Assembly: GCA_015179045.1 (NCBI GenBank)
Contig: WHUZ01000073.1
Coordinates: 248,001-312,000, forward strand
DNA length: 64,000 nucleotides
Direction: 5' to 3'
Origin: Kalaharituber pfeilii
Lineage: Eukaryota > Ascomycota > Pezizomycetes > Pezizales > Pezizaceae
Part shown: positions 10,211-23,246 of the stretch, piece by piece
Position numbering within the stretch: the stretch's first letter is position 1
Layout: each line of letters starts with the position of its first letter
Position numbers and translations under genes: made by a program
Notes under the pieces: model-generated
The model's input: the letters and a program-made list of their open reading frames with translations, nothing else
What the model was told of the DNA's origin: nothing
Databases searched by the model: none

Positions 10211-10924
10211 AAAGGAATTCTCACACTCCTCATTCACTTGCCTAACTTTATCAAGTACGTAATCTATTATTATCCTTGTACAGCGATCGGCCAGTAAATT
10301 TGTAACTTTCAAAATAAAAATAAAAAGATTATATCGCATGCCGCTTGGCTATGGGGGGGCGCATATGCAAGTAATCAAAGCAACGAAGTGCAGAATAGCT
10401 TACGGGCTTACTGCACTTGCCTCTGCTGTAATCGGCACTAAATTCAGGCCCTCCATCATAGGGCCAACATCTTGTCTAACTTCGGGAAGGTTTTAATACG
10501 TTGGTTGATCATGACATATCATCGTTGATAATTTTCATGCACAATAATATATTTACTTGATTACAGGCCCGCTTTGATCTACGCCAGCTTATTCCACACG
10601 ATTGCTAATGCCCGGAAATCTGGCTATTAACCGGCCAGTGTTTGCAATCGAGTTGTAGCGGTTATTCTTTTCAGCTTTTCATATGATTGGGTACATGTTG
10701 ACCATAATGTCCAGTACGAATGCTGCACTATGCACTTGCAAGCATGTTTCAAATCTCCGTGGCATTCATGAGTGAAATCCTGTTTGGCAACCAGTGGATT
10801 TCTGCCCTTGAGTTGTACGGACTTGCTGCAATGCCTGTTCTAAATTCATTCTCTTCCTTGCTACATATCTAAATCTTTGTAAACCTTGCCGGGTTAATCA
10901 AATTTAACACAGGCATTAGGAAAG

Positions 10925-10981
10925 CAACCTCGTCATAGCCTTAGGGCGGCATATGAGTACTGATATATAAAAAAAAAAAAA
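10925..10981 (+). mobile_element. 57-bp LINE micro-insertion (family Y tail)
   Basis: Consists only of the family Y stem-loop region (CTCGT..ATGAG with GGGC) plus poly-A. The flanks are ATTAGGAAAG (10,915-10,924) and ATTAGGAGAG (10,982-10,991), a target duplication with one A/G difference. It is one of the shortest LINE insertions in the window. Confidence 0.75.
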
Positions 10982-10991
10982 ATTAGGAGAG

Positions 10992-11569
10992 TAAATCAAG
11001 CATGTTGGAGAAGCAGGGATTACTATTTACTTAAACTGGAGTAGGTTTGCACCTGCTAAACATAGCGAGGGGTGAACAACTGTAGGATCAAAAATCTATG
11101 GACCGATTATGACGTAGTCTTGAATATCGAACCAATTCATGTGAATGCTGGAGCAAAAGGAATTGAAAAACTATAGTGATTGGGTCCATTACATGCAAAT
11201 TGCGGCCGAAAGTGTCATCGATCTTAATCTACAACGCAAATCGGGTTCTGCAAGACTCAAAACGTAACCTGATTGTCCGCTTGAAGGCCAAAGTACATTG
11301 GCAGCGATGCAGGTATTGCGCTACCCAGTGTACATGTGGCCACAATTCTATATAACTAGGAATCCTGCCATGACAAGATCATAAAGTGCCAGCACTTAGG
11401 ATAATCTGTAGTCACTCAATATTTTACAGAAAGATTCAGGAAAATTTGAGCAGATATAGACTCTCTTCAGCGAACTTAAATCAAAGCAATACCCTAAACT
11501 CGGTCCTGGTCAGTTTAGTTTAAACAATAGGAGCGTGGTGCAAGGCGTCTGATTCAAGGGACGGAAAGG
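10992..11569. other. Upstream region of the NLR gene
   Basis: Non-repetitive sequence before the NLR start. No clear TATA box or extra exon was identified. A short open frame around 11,450-11,530 looks protein-like but cannot be joined with confidence to the gene. Confidence 0.4.
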
Positions 11570-14500
11570 ATGAACATCACAACGGAGAATGTCAAAGTTG
11601 CAACAGAGAGATATGCTAAAGCAGAAGGTATGAGATATTTACTATTTGGGGGGGAATAGGTGACTGATTGTTGTGCACAGATGAAAGGGTTCAGAAATTA
11701 GTGCAGATGCTATCGCCACTTGAAGCTTTGAAGCGACATCAAGATGTGCAATCCAATCGCCTTGATGGTACAGGTACCTGGCTTCTAGAACATCAGCATT
11801 TCCGCCAATGGCGCGACGGTGCCTCACCAGATCCAAAAGACCGTATACTATGCTGTTATGGGCATCCAGGCGCTGGTAAAACAGTGATCAGGTACTTCTT
11901 TATCCATTTCCATCCCAGGGCAGGCCCTGAACACATTTCGCTAACACTGCTCTGAATATCTTTAGCTCTATTGTGATCGACAATCTCACTCAACAATTCC
12001 CAAAGCGAGATAGCGTAGGCATTGCTTGTCTATATTGCGACTACCGAGACCAAGCGAATCAAACAATAGATAATATTTTAGGCACCCTCCTCCAGCAGCT
12101 TCTCAATGCCGCGTCACGAGTGCCAGATGAAGTTTCACGCATGTTGGAACCTATACAAAAACAAAAGAAGAGGGTTGGGCAATCTCTTATATTACAGCTA
12201 CTGAAGCTCACGCTGCCCAGATTCAAGTGCACCTTTGTCTGCATAGACGCGTTAGACGAGCTTGGAGCCCACACTCGGAAAAGCCTCCTTGAAATCCTCC
12301 GAAGTGAATTTCATACTGCTCGAATATTTCTCACTGGAAGAACTTATATACAACCTGATATCAACAAATCCTTTGAATACAAAAATGCGGAAATGGTGAT
12401 TCAAGCAGATGCCAGCGATGTGAAAGCATACCTTGTTCATGAAATGGAGCTGGACACCAATCCAGAGGCTATGATTGAAATACTCAAGGATGAGATTTTG
12501 AATACCATCGTAGAAAAGTCTCAAGGAATGTAAGTAGGTATTTGTTCTTACTTTTGCACATTATTCTTAATATATGTATTAGGTTCTTGCTTCCGCCTTT
12601 ACAGATCCGGATGGTTCTTGAAGAGCGAACCATAACAAAAAGGCGGCAGGCGCTGGAGAGATGGCCTCGAGGCCTTGATGATATCTTTGCATCCATGATT
12701 GACAGAATGCAGAATTCACCTCAAAGCGAAAAGGAATTGGGGATGCAAGTATTAATGTGGATACGTCTGGCGTACCGACCGCTCAAGCTGGACGAGCTCA
12801 TGCATGCACTAGCTGTGGAGCGAGGCCAAAGTGAGCTGGATTGTGAAAATATTCCTTCGAAGAAAGCATTGCTAGATTGCTGCCTTGGACTGGTCGTTCT
12901 GGATGAGGAGACGTTGACGCTTCGCCTCATGCATGATTTATTGATGAAATACCTCAAGCAAAAGAGCAGCACATACTTCCCCACTGCTTACAGCACTGCA
13001 ACGGATACCTGTCTGACATACCTTAACTTCAACAAACTAAGTCACCCGTGCCATGAACCTGCTGAGCTAGAGGAACGAATGAGAGAGTTTCCATTCTCCG
13101 AATATGCAGCATGCTACTGGGGTTACTATACTCGGCCGCTGAGTAAGAATGCTTCAGTAGTGCAACTCGGTTTGAACCTGCTGCAACAGAGAAGTGACCC
13201 ACCACATGTTGCTCTACAAATGTTGTATCTATGCCTACAGCGAAAATACGAGAACCGTTGGTCGGCTAAACTTGCAGTGCAATTCTCCGGAATACATGCG
13301 GCGGCTTATTTTGGATCGGAGTCCTACATACATATGTTCGTGAACAGAGAGAATTGGAATGTCAACACAACAGATGACGATGGAAGAACCCCATTGTCAT
13401 GGGCGGCTGGAAATGGGTGCAAGGCTGTTGTCCGGCTACTTCTTGAGCACCAGGATGTAGACGCTGACTGCAAAGACAATGTCGGCAGGACACCGCTTTC
13501 ATACGCAGCAGAGGGGGGGGGTGAGACAATTGCACGGCTGCTTGTGGAGCGTGAAGATGTAAATGCTGACTCCAAGGATGAGAATGACCAGACGCCCCTG
13601 TTTTGGGCAGCCGCACATGGACAGGAAGCAACTGTGAAAGTTCTTGTTCAGCGTGCAGACGTTGATGCTAACTCAAAGGACAAATATGGCAGGACCCCGC
13701 TATCATGGGCAGCAGTAAACGACCGGCAGAAAACTGTGCAACGGCTTCTGGAGTGTGCGAATGTGGATCTCGAATCCAAGGACTTCGATGGCAGGACACC
13801 GCTGTCATATGCAGCAGTTAATGGAGGTGAGGTAATTGTGCGATTGCTAATGGGGCATGATGTGAGGGTCAACTCCAAGGACAATTCTGGTCAGACGCCA
13901 CTATCATTGGCTGCGCAAAAGGGATGCAAGGCAACTGTGCGACCCCTTATTGAGCATCCAGATATTGATGTCAACTGCAAAGACAATTCTGGCCGGACAC
14001 CGCTATCATTGGCTGCAGAAAAGGGGCATGAGACAATTGTGCGACTGCTCGTTGAGCACCAGGATGTGGACATCGACTTCAAGGACAATTCTAACAAGAC
14101 GCCGCTCACATGGGCAGCGGGGAATGGGCATTCAGCAATTGTGCAGCTGCTGGTTGCATGTAAAGGTGTGGATGTCAACTCTAAGGACAATGCTGGCAAG
14201 ACTCCTCTGTCATGGGCAGCACAGAATGGGCATGAGGGAGTTGTGCGACTGCTCGTTGAGCACCAGGATGTGGACATCGACTTCAAGGACAATTCTGGCA
14301 AGACGCTGCTTACATGGGCAGCGGGGAATGGGCGTTCAGCAATTGTGCAGCTCCTTGTTGCATGTAAAGGTGTGGATGTCAACTCTAAGGACAATTCTGG
14401 CAAGACTCCTCTGTCATGGGCAGCACAGAATGGGTGTGAGGGAGTTGTGCGACAGCTTCTTCAGCAGGAGAATGTGGACCCCAACTCAAAGGACAATTTA

Positions 14501-16651
14501 GGCAGGACGGCACTGTCATGGGCAGCGGAAAAGCGGCAGCTGAAAATTATACAATTGCTCCTTAGCAACGATAATGTGGATGCCAACTCTCAGGATAATT
14601 TGGGGCATACCCTCCTATCATGGGCTTCACGATATAGACGTTATGCATTCCCAATCGTGCCACTGCTTCTTAAGCATCCTGGTCTGGATGTCAATTGCCG
14701 GGACAACTCTGGTAGGACAGCGATATCATGGGCAGTGGAAAAGCGGCAACTGCCGATTGTGCGACTGCTCCTTACCCACGCCAATATAGATGTGAACTCG
14801 AAGGACAGTTCTGGCAACTCACCGCTATCATGGGGTACACGATATAACCGTCATGCCATTGTGCGGCTGCTTGTTCAGCATCCTGGTATAGATGTCAATT
14901 GTAGAGATAGCTTCGGCATGACGACGTTGTCATGGGCAGCGGAAAATGGGAATTTGGAAATTGTACAAAGGCTACTTGAGTTTGAGAATGTGGATGCTGA
15001 CATCAGGGATGATACTGGCAGAACGCCGCTTTCAAGGGCTGCACAGCACGGGCATGAAGCAATTGCGCGACTGCTAGTTGAGCGCAATGATGTGGACGCA
15101 AACTCCCAGGACAATTCTGGCAAGACAGCTCTTTCATGGGCAGCAGAGAATGGGCACCAGGCAATTGTGCGATTGCTTGTTCAGGGAGACCGTGTGGATG
15201 TCAATTCCAAGGACAACTGCAGCCAGACGCCGCTATACGGGGCAGCAGCGCAGGGGCACGAGGCAGTTGTGCGATTGCTTCTTGAGCGCGAAGATATGCA
15301 TGCCAACTCAAAGGACAATTCCGGGAGAACACCACTGTCACGAGCAGCACAATATGGGTATCTGGAGACAACCGTGCGACTACTTCAGCGCCAGGATGTG
15401 ATTGCCGACTCGAGAGACAATTCTGGCAGGACTCCTCTGTCGTGGGCAGCAGAATATGGACAGGATGCAGTTGTGCGACTACTTCTTGAACGCGAGGATG
15501 TGAATGTCAACTCCAAGGACCATTTCGGCCGGACTCCGCTGTCTATGTCTGCGCGAAATCGGTGCGAGGCATGTGTGCGACTATTTATTGAATATGACGG
15601 TGTGGATGTCAACTGCGCAGACAATTGCGGTAGGACACCACTCGCATGTGCAGCATCAAATGGGCACGATACAATTGTGCAACTGCTTCGTGAGTGCGAC
15701 AGGGTGGACGCGAACTTGAAGGACAACTCCGGGAGGACACCACTCGCATATGCCGCATCAAATGGGTACGATGCAATTGTGCAACTGCTTGGTAAGGGCG
15801 AAGGGGTGGACGCCAACTTGAAGGACAATTCCGGTAGGACACCTTTGTCATGGGCGGCTGAAAATGGGCATCTGAGGGCCCTTATGCAACTGCTGATCCA
15901 GGGCCAGCATGTGGATGCCGACCTAAGAGATAATTCTGGCAGGACGCCTCTATCGTACGCAGCAGAGAATGGTCACGAGGAAATAGCACGACTACTTGCT
16001 AGGCAAAGGGGTGTAGATGCCAACTCCAAGGACAACTCTGGTCAGACGCCACTGCACTGGGCAGCAGCGGGAGTGCACCGGGCAGATGCGGGAGTGTGCG
16101 AGACGATGGTGCAACTGCTTCTTGAACAGGAGCATGTGGATCCTAACTTGAAGGACAATTCCGGTAGGACACCACTGGCAACGGCAGTGGCAACGGGGCA
16201 AGTGGCGATGGTGCGAGTGCTTCTTGGGCACGATAATGTGGATGTTAACGCAAAGGATTATGCTGGCAGGACCCCGCTAGCATTGGCAGTAGAATGTGGG
16301 CATGCGCCGATCACACGATTGCTTCTTGACCGAGAAGACGTGAATACGAACTCCAAGGACAATTTTGGCCAGACCCCATTGTTATTAGCTGCTCGCTTTG
16401 TGGAGACAACAATTGTTCGACTACTTGTTCAGCGACCGGATGTGATTGCTGATTCCAAGGACAATTCCGGCAGGACGCCACTGTCATGGGCAGCAGAGAC
16501 TGGGAATGAGGGCTCGGTCTGGCTCCTTCTTGCGCGCCCCGATGTGAATGTCAACGCCGAGGATAACTGTGGCAGAACGCCGTTAACATGGGCAGAGTAC
16601 GACAGGCATGAGGCAGTTGTGCAGATACTACGCCAATGTTTGGGGTCATAA
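11570..16651 (+). CDS. NLR-type protein: NACHT ATPase with 32 ankyrin repeats
   Basis: A fungal STAND/NLR receptor-like protein, presumably cytosolic; relatives act in non-self recognition and heterokaryon incompatibility. Proposed model: exons 11,570-11,627, 11,681-11,891, 11,966-12,529 and 12,583-16,651. Introns of 53, 74 and 53 bp start GTATGA, GTACTT and GTAAGT, end CAG, TAG and TAG, and keep frame, giving 1,633 residues. The P-loop GHPGAGKT is at residues 80-87 and Walker B VCIDALDE at about 181-188; the winged-helix-like part follows around 290-400. From residue ~542 to the end there are 32 ankyrin repeats of about 34 residues (core DNSGRTPLSWAAENGH). No stop interrupts the 4-kb last exon although neighbours are RIP-damaged. 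The N-terminal part is short, and no HET, Goodbye or phosphorylase-like effector domain is visible. The start codon is my choice and an upstream exon is possible. Confidence 0.88.
13373..16648 (+). repeat. Ankyrin-coding 102-bp tandem repeats
   Basis: Thirty-two in-frame units of about 102 bp. Most are exactly 34 codons; units 13 and 27 carry short insertions. Units 8-9 and 10-11 are nearly identical as a pair: the 204-bp block starting about 14,041 is repeated from about 14,245, with a handful of differences, pointing to a recent duplication. Confidence 0.85.
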
Positions 16652-16740
16652 TAAGCCAGGTATAATTGTTGTCTGGCCCAGACTATTATTTCCAACCTCT
16701 ACCCACGTTTGGCCCTAAGGTATAATGTGATATCAGACTG

Positions 16741-17130
16741 TTTTTTTTTTTTTCTTTTGTTTTTTATGTCAGTGATCGCGACCCGCCCTGTGGGCTACGG
16801 CGATGTAGTTGAATAGGGGATAATTATGGAAGTGAAATAGGAAATAGCTAGAGAATCCCGTATCAACAAAAGCGTGGCACTTGAAATGTTCTGACACCTT
16901 TCCATCCAGTCCAACAGGGTCCCGGGTGGGTCCCTGTCCCCTTCGTCCTCTTTCGGTGGTTTGAGCAGCACGTCCCTGCCTCCAGGCCATTTCGTCTTCC
17001 ATACCCTGAATCTGTCTGGCACATAGGCTGTAGTTGCCTCCTCTTCCCCGCACCACCTGCACTCCGGGCCATCTGTCTTTCCCAGTCCGTATGTTTAGTG
17101 CCATAGGCCTTACACCTCCCATAAGGCCTG
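16741..17130 (-). mobile_element. LINE fragment (family Y) downstream of the NLR gene
   Basis: Minus-strand 5'-truncated LINE. The T-run at 16,741-16,753 is poly-A; the tail stem-loop has arms at 16,775-16,779 and 16,800-16,804 with inner GCCC/GGGC. Upstream in element sense is the ORF2 C-terminus with RVWKTKWPGG, matching VWKKRWPGG and VWKRRWPGG of copies D and the 4,602 insertion. The right border is approximate. Confidence 0.75.
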
Positions 17131-17263
17131 TTAGAGCCATCACTCTGTGTTCCAGTCTCTGGAGCGTCCTGTACCTCAGGTATAGCCTATTCTGTTACGG
17201 TTTCTACGATGATGTCGTAAACATGAGGGTAAGCGCGAAATTATATAAAATGAGTAGCTTAGC

Positions 17264-17340
17264 GTTTTTTTTTGTTTTTTTTTAATATCATTACTCGCTT
17301 GCCGCCCTATGGGCTATGGCGAGGTCTTTATTAAAGAACA
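17264..17340 (-). mobile_element. LINE tail (family Y)
   Basis: A short tail: interrupted T-run 17,264-17,283, then CTCGC (17,294-17,298) and its complement GCGAG (17,319-17,323) around GCCCTATGGGC. The 5' limit is unclear and no target duplication was found. Confidence 0.7.
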
Positions 17341-17994
17341 GAAAAGAAAAGAAGTAACAGTGGGTGCCTTCCGCTAAGGATTTATGTGAAATTCAAACCA
17401 AATTTTACCAGGGTACATTTCCGCCGCAAGCAGGGGGTAGTTTCTCTAAGCAGTTCGACGTCAGTAAATAATAAATCAAGAAAACCTTTTGTTTATGCAG
17501 ACATTTACAGCTTAAATGCAGAAATTAGGAGCCAGTGAACAAGTTGTCAATCTCACCACAAAAGACAATAGGAGCTCCCAAGCACCAAGAGAGCACTAGG
17601 AGCTCCCAACCACTAAGAGAGCACTATATCTTAAGAAATAGCAGTCAAGTTCTGCTGACAAGCACTAGGTAGCAGTTAGGTATTAATGTATCTGAAAAGT
17701 GAAAGAGTAGAGGAGGCTGAACTGTCAGAGTGAAAATTTCTAGCTAGAGCATAAGAATGCATTACTGGATATTATATATGCAAGCAGAAATAGGTACGAA
17801 TAATGTAAATGTAAATTTAAATATCCTCTATATAGTATAGTTATTGTAGACTATACTACTTTAGCAGTAGTATACTCTAACTAACTGCTTTTGAAATTTA
17901 TTGTTTATTGTTTATTTAAGTGAGTATTTTGAAAAAGAGAGGAGGTACCCCTCTTTAAAAAAATTGTTTCGAATGCTCTATAGTTAGAGACATC
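17341..17994. other. Spacer, increasingly AT-rich
   Basis: No gene seen. It contains a 28-bp tandem duplication (AGGAGCTCCCAA..GAGAGCACT) at about 17,570-17,627. From about 17,750 it becomes AT-rich. Its right end ACATC (17,990-17,994) is the left target duplication of the family A element. Confidence 0.5.
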
Positions 17995-18732
17995 TGTTAC
18001 GGGCGTGAGGTGCTCGGCTCCGGTGGGCGCTGGAAGGGACCGGATGTTACGGCTACGGTGGGGAACACGGCGGTGCCGGCGTCGTCCCGGAAGTGTGAAT
18101 ACGGCGGGTCGGAATGGCTACGGAGGTGTATACGGCGGACCGGAAGGGCAGCTACTCGGCGGGGAGCACGCAGCGGAGCGGAGCGATTCACGGGCGTAGT
18201 GAGGGAACGATAGGTTCAGAGTTATAGAGAAACTTAGGACACCGCTTGTGTCTTGATTCTTCTAACTATGCTATCGCCAGCCGGCGCTTATATAGACTTC
18301 AGCGCAGCCATACATGAGTAGTCAACAAATGAATAATTGGCTGGCAACGCGGCGATTCCTTATCAATGCCAATACCGTGGTAATAGGCATACGTAACGAA
18401 AACATGCAAAAATAGTACGGGACAAAGATAACGAATGTACTAATGCATGTGCGTATATAAATAAAGCTTCCGTAACTCGAGTGTATGCATCAAGCTGCAT
18501 TCCGGATGACACACCCTTCCGTAGTACTGCCCTATCGAAATGATGCGAGAATCAACAGCCAAGCCTAACGGGTGATCAGTCCGGTCAATCAGCGTTGGTC
18601 TTATGTTCGATTGCAGGGTCAGCGTTTTCCCCTTGGCGGGTAAGTCTTCACCTTTAGCCGTGGCAGCTAATTAGTAGTGGAACCCTTGCCCCTTGCCACA
18701 GTGGTAGGCAAGTTTCCACCTTAGCCGTAACA
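17995..18732 (-). repeat. 3' LTR of element A1
   Basis: 738 bp, TGTTAC..GTAACA. It contains the LTR TATA box (CTATATAAG in element sense at 18,287-18,295). A Gly/Tyr-like reading frame near 18,005-18,199 comes from 33-bp-like GC-rich repeats and is not considered a gene. Confidence 0.93.
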
Positions 18733-18899
18733 TTACCCCCCGTTTAGGGTACTCGTCCCGAGTAACAATCACCAACAGAAAACCGAACTAATTGGGATTG
18801 TGGGTCTCATACTTTGGCTATCGGCGTACCTTATACGCGAGGTAACACACGAGCTGAACCGCAGTTGCCCGTGGCCGATGGTGAGACTGGTGTGTCTTT

Positions 18900-21720
18900 C
18901 ACTCATCATCAGTGAGCCGTTAAAAACCTTCCCGAAGACAAAACCCAGTGGGAAAAAGTCTTCGTAAGGAAAAGGTACTCACGTCAACGAACCATCCGAG
19001 TAGCATGGCTGCACAGAATTCCCATTTGTGCGAGATGCTCTGTCCCATGAGCCATCAATGCTTTATTGGACCGTAGGGTCCCGAAGGCTTCCTCGGATGT
19101 TGATCGTGGAACTCTCTGACAGATTCCAACGATCTACGAAGATTCTCAACCGTTTCCCAAATCTCGTCATCTCTGCCATAGTTCGGTCATGGAAGATGTG
19201 GAGATACTATTTGGGAGTCTGTATTACACACTCTCTGCAATACCAGACGTTCCGCGTCAGAGACTCTGTCGGTCTGGGGGTGGTAAGTGGTACAGAGTTG
19301 GAGTTCTGCGTCGAGTTCGGATGTAATGTCTTTCCGAAGGGCTGAGGCGAATTGTGGTCCACGGTGATGTGGCGGGGTAGACCAAATTGCCTGGAGACGT
19401 CATTGAAGGCGTTGGCGACGTCTCGAGTTGTCCAAGTATTTTTTACCGGTGTATAGTGCAGCGCTGCATTTCGGTGAACCGGTTTGTGACAACTGAAATA
19501 GCGTTAAAGCCCTTGGTAGTTCTCCAACAAAGTCCATAGCTATCTCCTCCCAAGGCTTCGTACCAGTAGGCATTGGCATAAGTCTAGTTTGCCTCAGATG
19601 TCGGTCGGCTTTGGCCTTCAAGCAGGCTGCACAACCGGCGACATAATCGGCTACTTGGTCTTTCCAGCCGTCCCAGTAGAAGTTCCGAGAGAGGAGCCCG
19701 ATGCACACCCCAGTGTCGAGCCACGTTACTATCGTGGCATCATCACTATCACTTCCAGTCAATACTGGTTCGGGTACCTAGGACCCGTCATCGTTCCTCA
19801 CCCATTTGTCACCGTTGACCCCAGGGATATTAGTTCACACGTCTTTCCACTTCACTAGTTCGAGAGGGAGCGTCTGTTTTGCCGTTAGGCTTTCGTAATC
19901 GAATTCGGAAAGTCGGCTCCCGTTGGCTTGTCGGCTGTTAAGGCGTTGTTTGGTGGTGAAGTGCGTGGTGGTTAGTGAAGACGGTGAACTTAATTCCAAA
20001 TAGCTCTATCCTCTATTTGTACAATCAAGGATTGCCAAGAGTTCGTTATCGTGGATAGAGGTAGTTTCGTTCGGCAGGGGTCAGTATTCGGGAGTGGTAC
20101 TCGCAGGGGTGACGGGTGGTAACGTCATTCTTAAGCTCAAGACGCCAGCGAGTGCCTGGTCTGAGCGGTCGGTTTCATAATCGTCGGCAGGGATCGATCG
20201 AACTGTCGCAGTATGGGGGCACTGATGAACTTGTCTCGGAGTTCCGTAAAAGCAGCTTGCTGCTCTGCGCCCCCCAAAGAAAGGGTATGTCTCCGGTCAA
20301 GGCTTGTAAGCGGTCGGGTTGTAGCGGAGTAAATTAAGTCGGCGGTAGTAGTTGAGGACGAATCGGCGGCAGCAGTTTGCAAAGCCTAGAAAGGCTTGCA
20401 CCTTCTTTTATCGGCTGTGGCCAGTCGCGAATGGTAGAGAGTTTGAACGGGTGCATCTTAATCTCGAGGCCAACAATAAAATGACCAAGGAACATGGTTT
20501 CGTGCACATGGAACTCGCACCGCGAGCCCATGTTTGCTCAATCCTGGCAAGCACTTTTCCACTATCCTTTTATGGTCTCGTTCGGACTTGCCTTCATTGA
20601 TTAAGAGTCCAGGTACCGAACAACTCTACCGATGCAAGTGGGGATCTCATCCATCATCTCTTCGAAGGAAGCAGGTGTGATGAGTCCGAGAGGTATGACT
20701 GGGTACTTCGAATAAGCCGTTGGCTGTGTTTGACAGCCGCCGTTCGTCGCCTGACTTAATTCACATGGGGTTGTTGCCGTTATCGAGATCGAGTTTGGTA
20801 ACCCATTTACCGCTTTGGGTCTTTTTGAGGAGTTCCGACGTTAAGGGCAGAGGGTGTTTGTTCGGAGTGGTGAGTTCGTTTAGTGCCCTTATAATCAACG
20901 CACGGTCGGAGGGACCCATCTATCTTCCGAAAAAATCGGTGAAGCTGCTTTTGACCTTGACCTTCGTATCTTCCCTGCTGGTAGGTGTTCGACGATATAC
21001 CTCTAAGGAGCCTCATCTTCTTTCCAGGTACACTGGACCATGGGGAGGCTTCGCATCAAAATTCTCGAAAGGGATTTCATGATCCCAGCTTTGGTGAGGA
21101 GGTAAGCGGCATACCTGTTCCTCAGAAAAAACATTAACATATCGCGAGTGCTAGTGCTCGCGTGCATCAATCAACGAAATATCACCCTCTTCAAGGGTAT
21201 CATCAGAAAAACAGAAAGCAACTCAACACGAGTGCAACAAACATGCTATGCTTCAGGACGCCATTGACTCGGACACAATGATGCATCCGCCGATATCCAT
21301 AATTTCGGCGTCAAGATCGAAGACAAATTCCTTACCCGTCTGGCGGGAGTTCAGAACAAAAGACGAAACAAAGTCAACAGAGACTTATCAGACTTTCCCG
21401 GAACGCCATTGACTTCGGACACAATTAATGATGCATCCGCCGATATCCATAACTTTGGCGTCAAAATCGAAAACAAATTCCTTAACCGTCTGGCGGGAGT
21501 TCAAAACAGAAGGCGACATAAAAACAACGAATGCCTTATCAGATTTTCCCGGAATGCCAATAGAAGGCACATAATCCCAAGCGGAGGAAACAGAATCGGG
21601 AACCGGGACGGCAGAAAACGAAAACGAAAGCAAAAACGAAAACGAAAACGAAAACGAAGGATTCTCAAGAATCTTGATCATCGCGGGTCTTGCTTGTGAC
21701 CTCATCTTCAACTCCTTACC
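18900..21720 (-). pseudogene. Family A pol remnant (protease end, RT, RNase H, integrase)
   Basis: Minus-strand pol of element A1 in broken frames. The integrase block at 19,400-19,762 includes CLKAKADRHLRQTRLMPMP and PWEEIAMDFVGELP (first catalytic Asp region). The RT part at about 20,380-20,620 includes FHVHETMFLGHFIVGLEIK. The RT active site, YLDD in the related element at about 41,240, reads YLD followed by a 4-nt deletion near 20,605. Compared with element A2, about 280 bp between the integrase end and chromodomain are missing. A ~135-bp tandem duplication lies at about 21,258-21,530. Confidence 0.75.
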
Positions 21721-21980
21721 CAGTCTGCCAAGGAAACAATCGGCGCAGGGGCCGCACGGTCCACAATAGCCCTAACGGTCTTCCCAGTTTTGAATTTTAC
21801 CTCGCAACTGAGGAGGTCGCTGTGACGGGGAGTCCTACACGCTGAGCAGGGTCCCCATCCACTCCAAGTTAGACAGTTCAGTGATCCTCTCGGATCCGTC
21901 GACGGCCTATGAGGTGGCCAGAATCTGTCTTCGTCTTCTTTGGGCTAGTCGAGAGAGTGGATTCGTGACTCCAGGGCGTT

Positions 21981-23230
21981 TTACTTCCCCTTTGTCTTCC
22001 TTCTTTGGCTTCGGTTGGATTTCCACCACTTCTTTTCGCAGCATGACGTCATCTTGTACCTGATGCATCGGTTGCCTTTTCTCTGAGTCAGTTCTTCAGG
22101 TATGTCATCGCTCTTCTTGTTCTTCGGAGGTGGAGGTGGCTGTATCGTAGAGCTGCTGCTGACGGAGGTGATGTTTGTCTTAGTGGTGGAGGGAGTGAAG
22201 CGCTTATCCCCAGGCTTTCCTAGGGCGTCGGCAATGGAAACTTCCATTGGTTCTAATAACTTCGATACTCAAAATGACCCGCTAGAAGGTTCCGGACATC
22301 TTCCGAATGCTGGCGGAGACGTCGGAAATGAGGACAGGGTCGGGGGTCTTTGCCACGTCATTGTACTAATACTTCGTCGATTTCAGTTGAGAAATCCTGC
22401 ATCCTACCCTACTGCTTGCGTCCGAATGTTTCGAGCAGCCTCAGCAATGGCTGAGGAGTCCTGGAAGGTCATACGCAGTAGGGTGAGAGCTGTGGCATAT
22501 AACGCTGAGGGGTTCCGACGGAAAATGTGAGGGCAGGGCCCTCCAAACGAGAGGTTTCGTCGTCGGCAGTGATTCACGAACTCCTGATCCATCGTTGGAC
22601 CAGGAAGAAAATTGTCAAGCTTTTTTTTTTCATCCCCGTCAAACTTTTCTGAAGGGGGGAATTTTCGCAGGAGGCGGAGGAGAGAAATGTCCCACGGCAG
22701 TGCTTGGCTCGTGGGGAAAACGAAGAGGCGTAGGGTCTCGTACTCGACGAGAACCGCAAGGCGGGGCACGAGGAGGAGGAGTACCCGCACCATCAATACC
22801 CGGCGGAGGAGGTCCTCCGGGATCAGGCTTTAGTGCGCTGTGCGATTTGCCGACTCGGGTCGGGGAACATTTGCAGGTTGCGGAGGAAACCGCACCATCA
22901 GTACCCGGCGGAGGGAATGCTTCGGAGGAGAGCCTTTCGGACCTGGGTAGGCCAAGGAGGCTGCGGTGGCTGTCGTCGTTGCGGAGTCGCTTCTGGCTGG
23001 AATGCTAGCTGCTGCAATATTTGACCACGCATATTTGCCCGTAGCTAGGCAACGTGGGTTATCGGGTTTTGCCGTTCTTGCTGGCTCTGAGAGAGAGGGG
23101 TGGATACATTACCTTGAGACGCTTGCTCGTCACGGAGGTTGGCGACATCTCCGGGGAGAGGTCCTTGAGGAAGAGGAGGCAGCGGATGAGCCTTCCGGTG
23201 CCGACATTGTGGAGGCGGGGTGGTAGGTGA
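21981..23230 (-). pseudogene. Family A gag remnant
   Basis: Fragments of a gag protein in three frames. The region around 22,404-22,796 contains FQDSSAIAEAARNIRTQAVG, typical capsid-like sequence in position before the nucleocapsid. A Pro/Lys linker (MEVSIADALGKPG..PPPPPKNKK) near 22,150-22,247 precedes the place where element A2 has a CCHC zinc knuckle (CTKCGKSGHRVTAC); here that knuckle is lost. Confidence 0.65.
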
Positions 23231-23246
23231 AAGAGGAGCGGTGTAA

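Noticed and set aside
13324..16695. Many minus-strand frames antisense to the ankyrin exon
   Set aside because: Periodic shadows of the 102-bp ankyrin repeats; the plus-strand frame is continuous, spliced and motif-bearing.
18005..18213. Short Gly/Arg-rich frames recurring at 18.0, 23.3, 53.1 and 58.3 kb
   Set aside because: All lie at the same place in family A LTRs and are a property of the LTR sequence.
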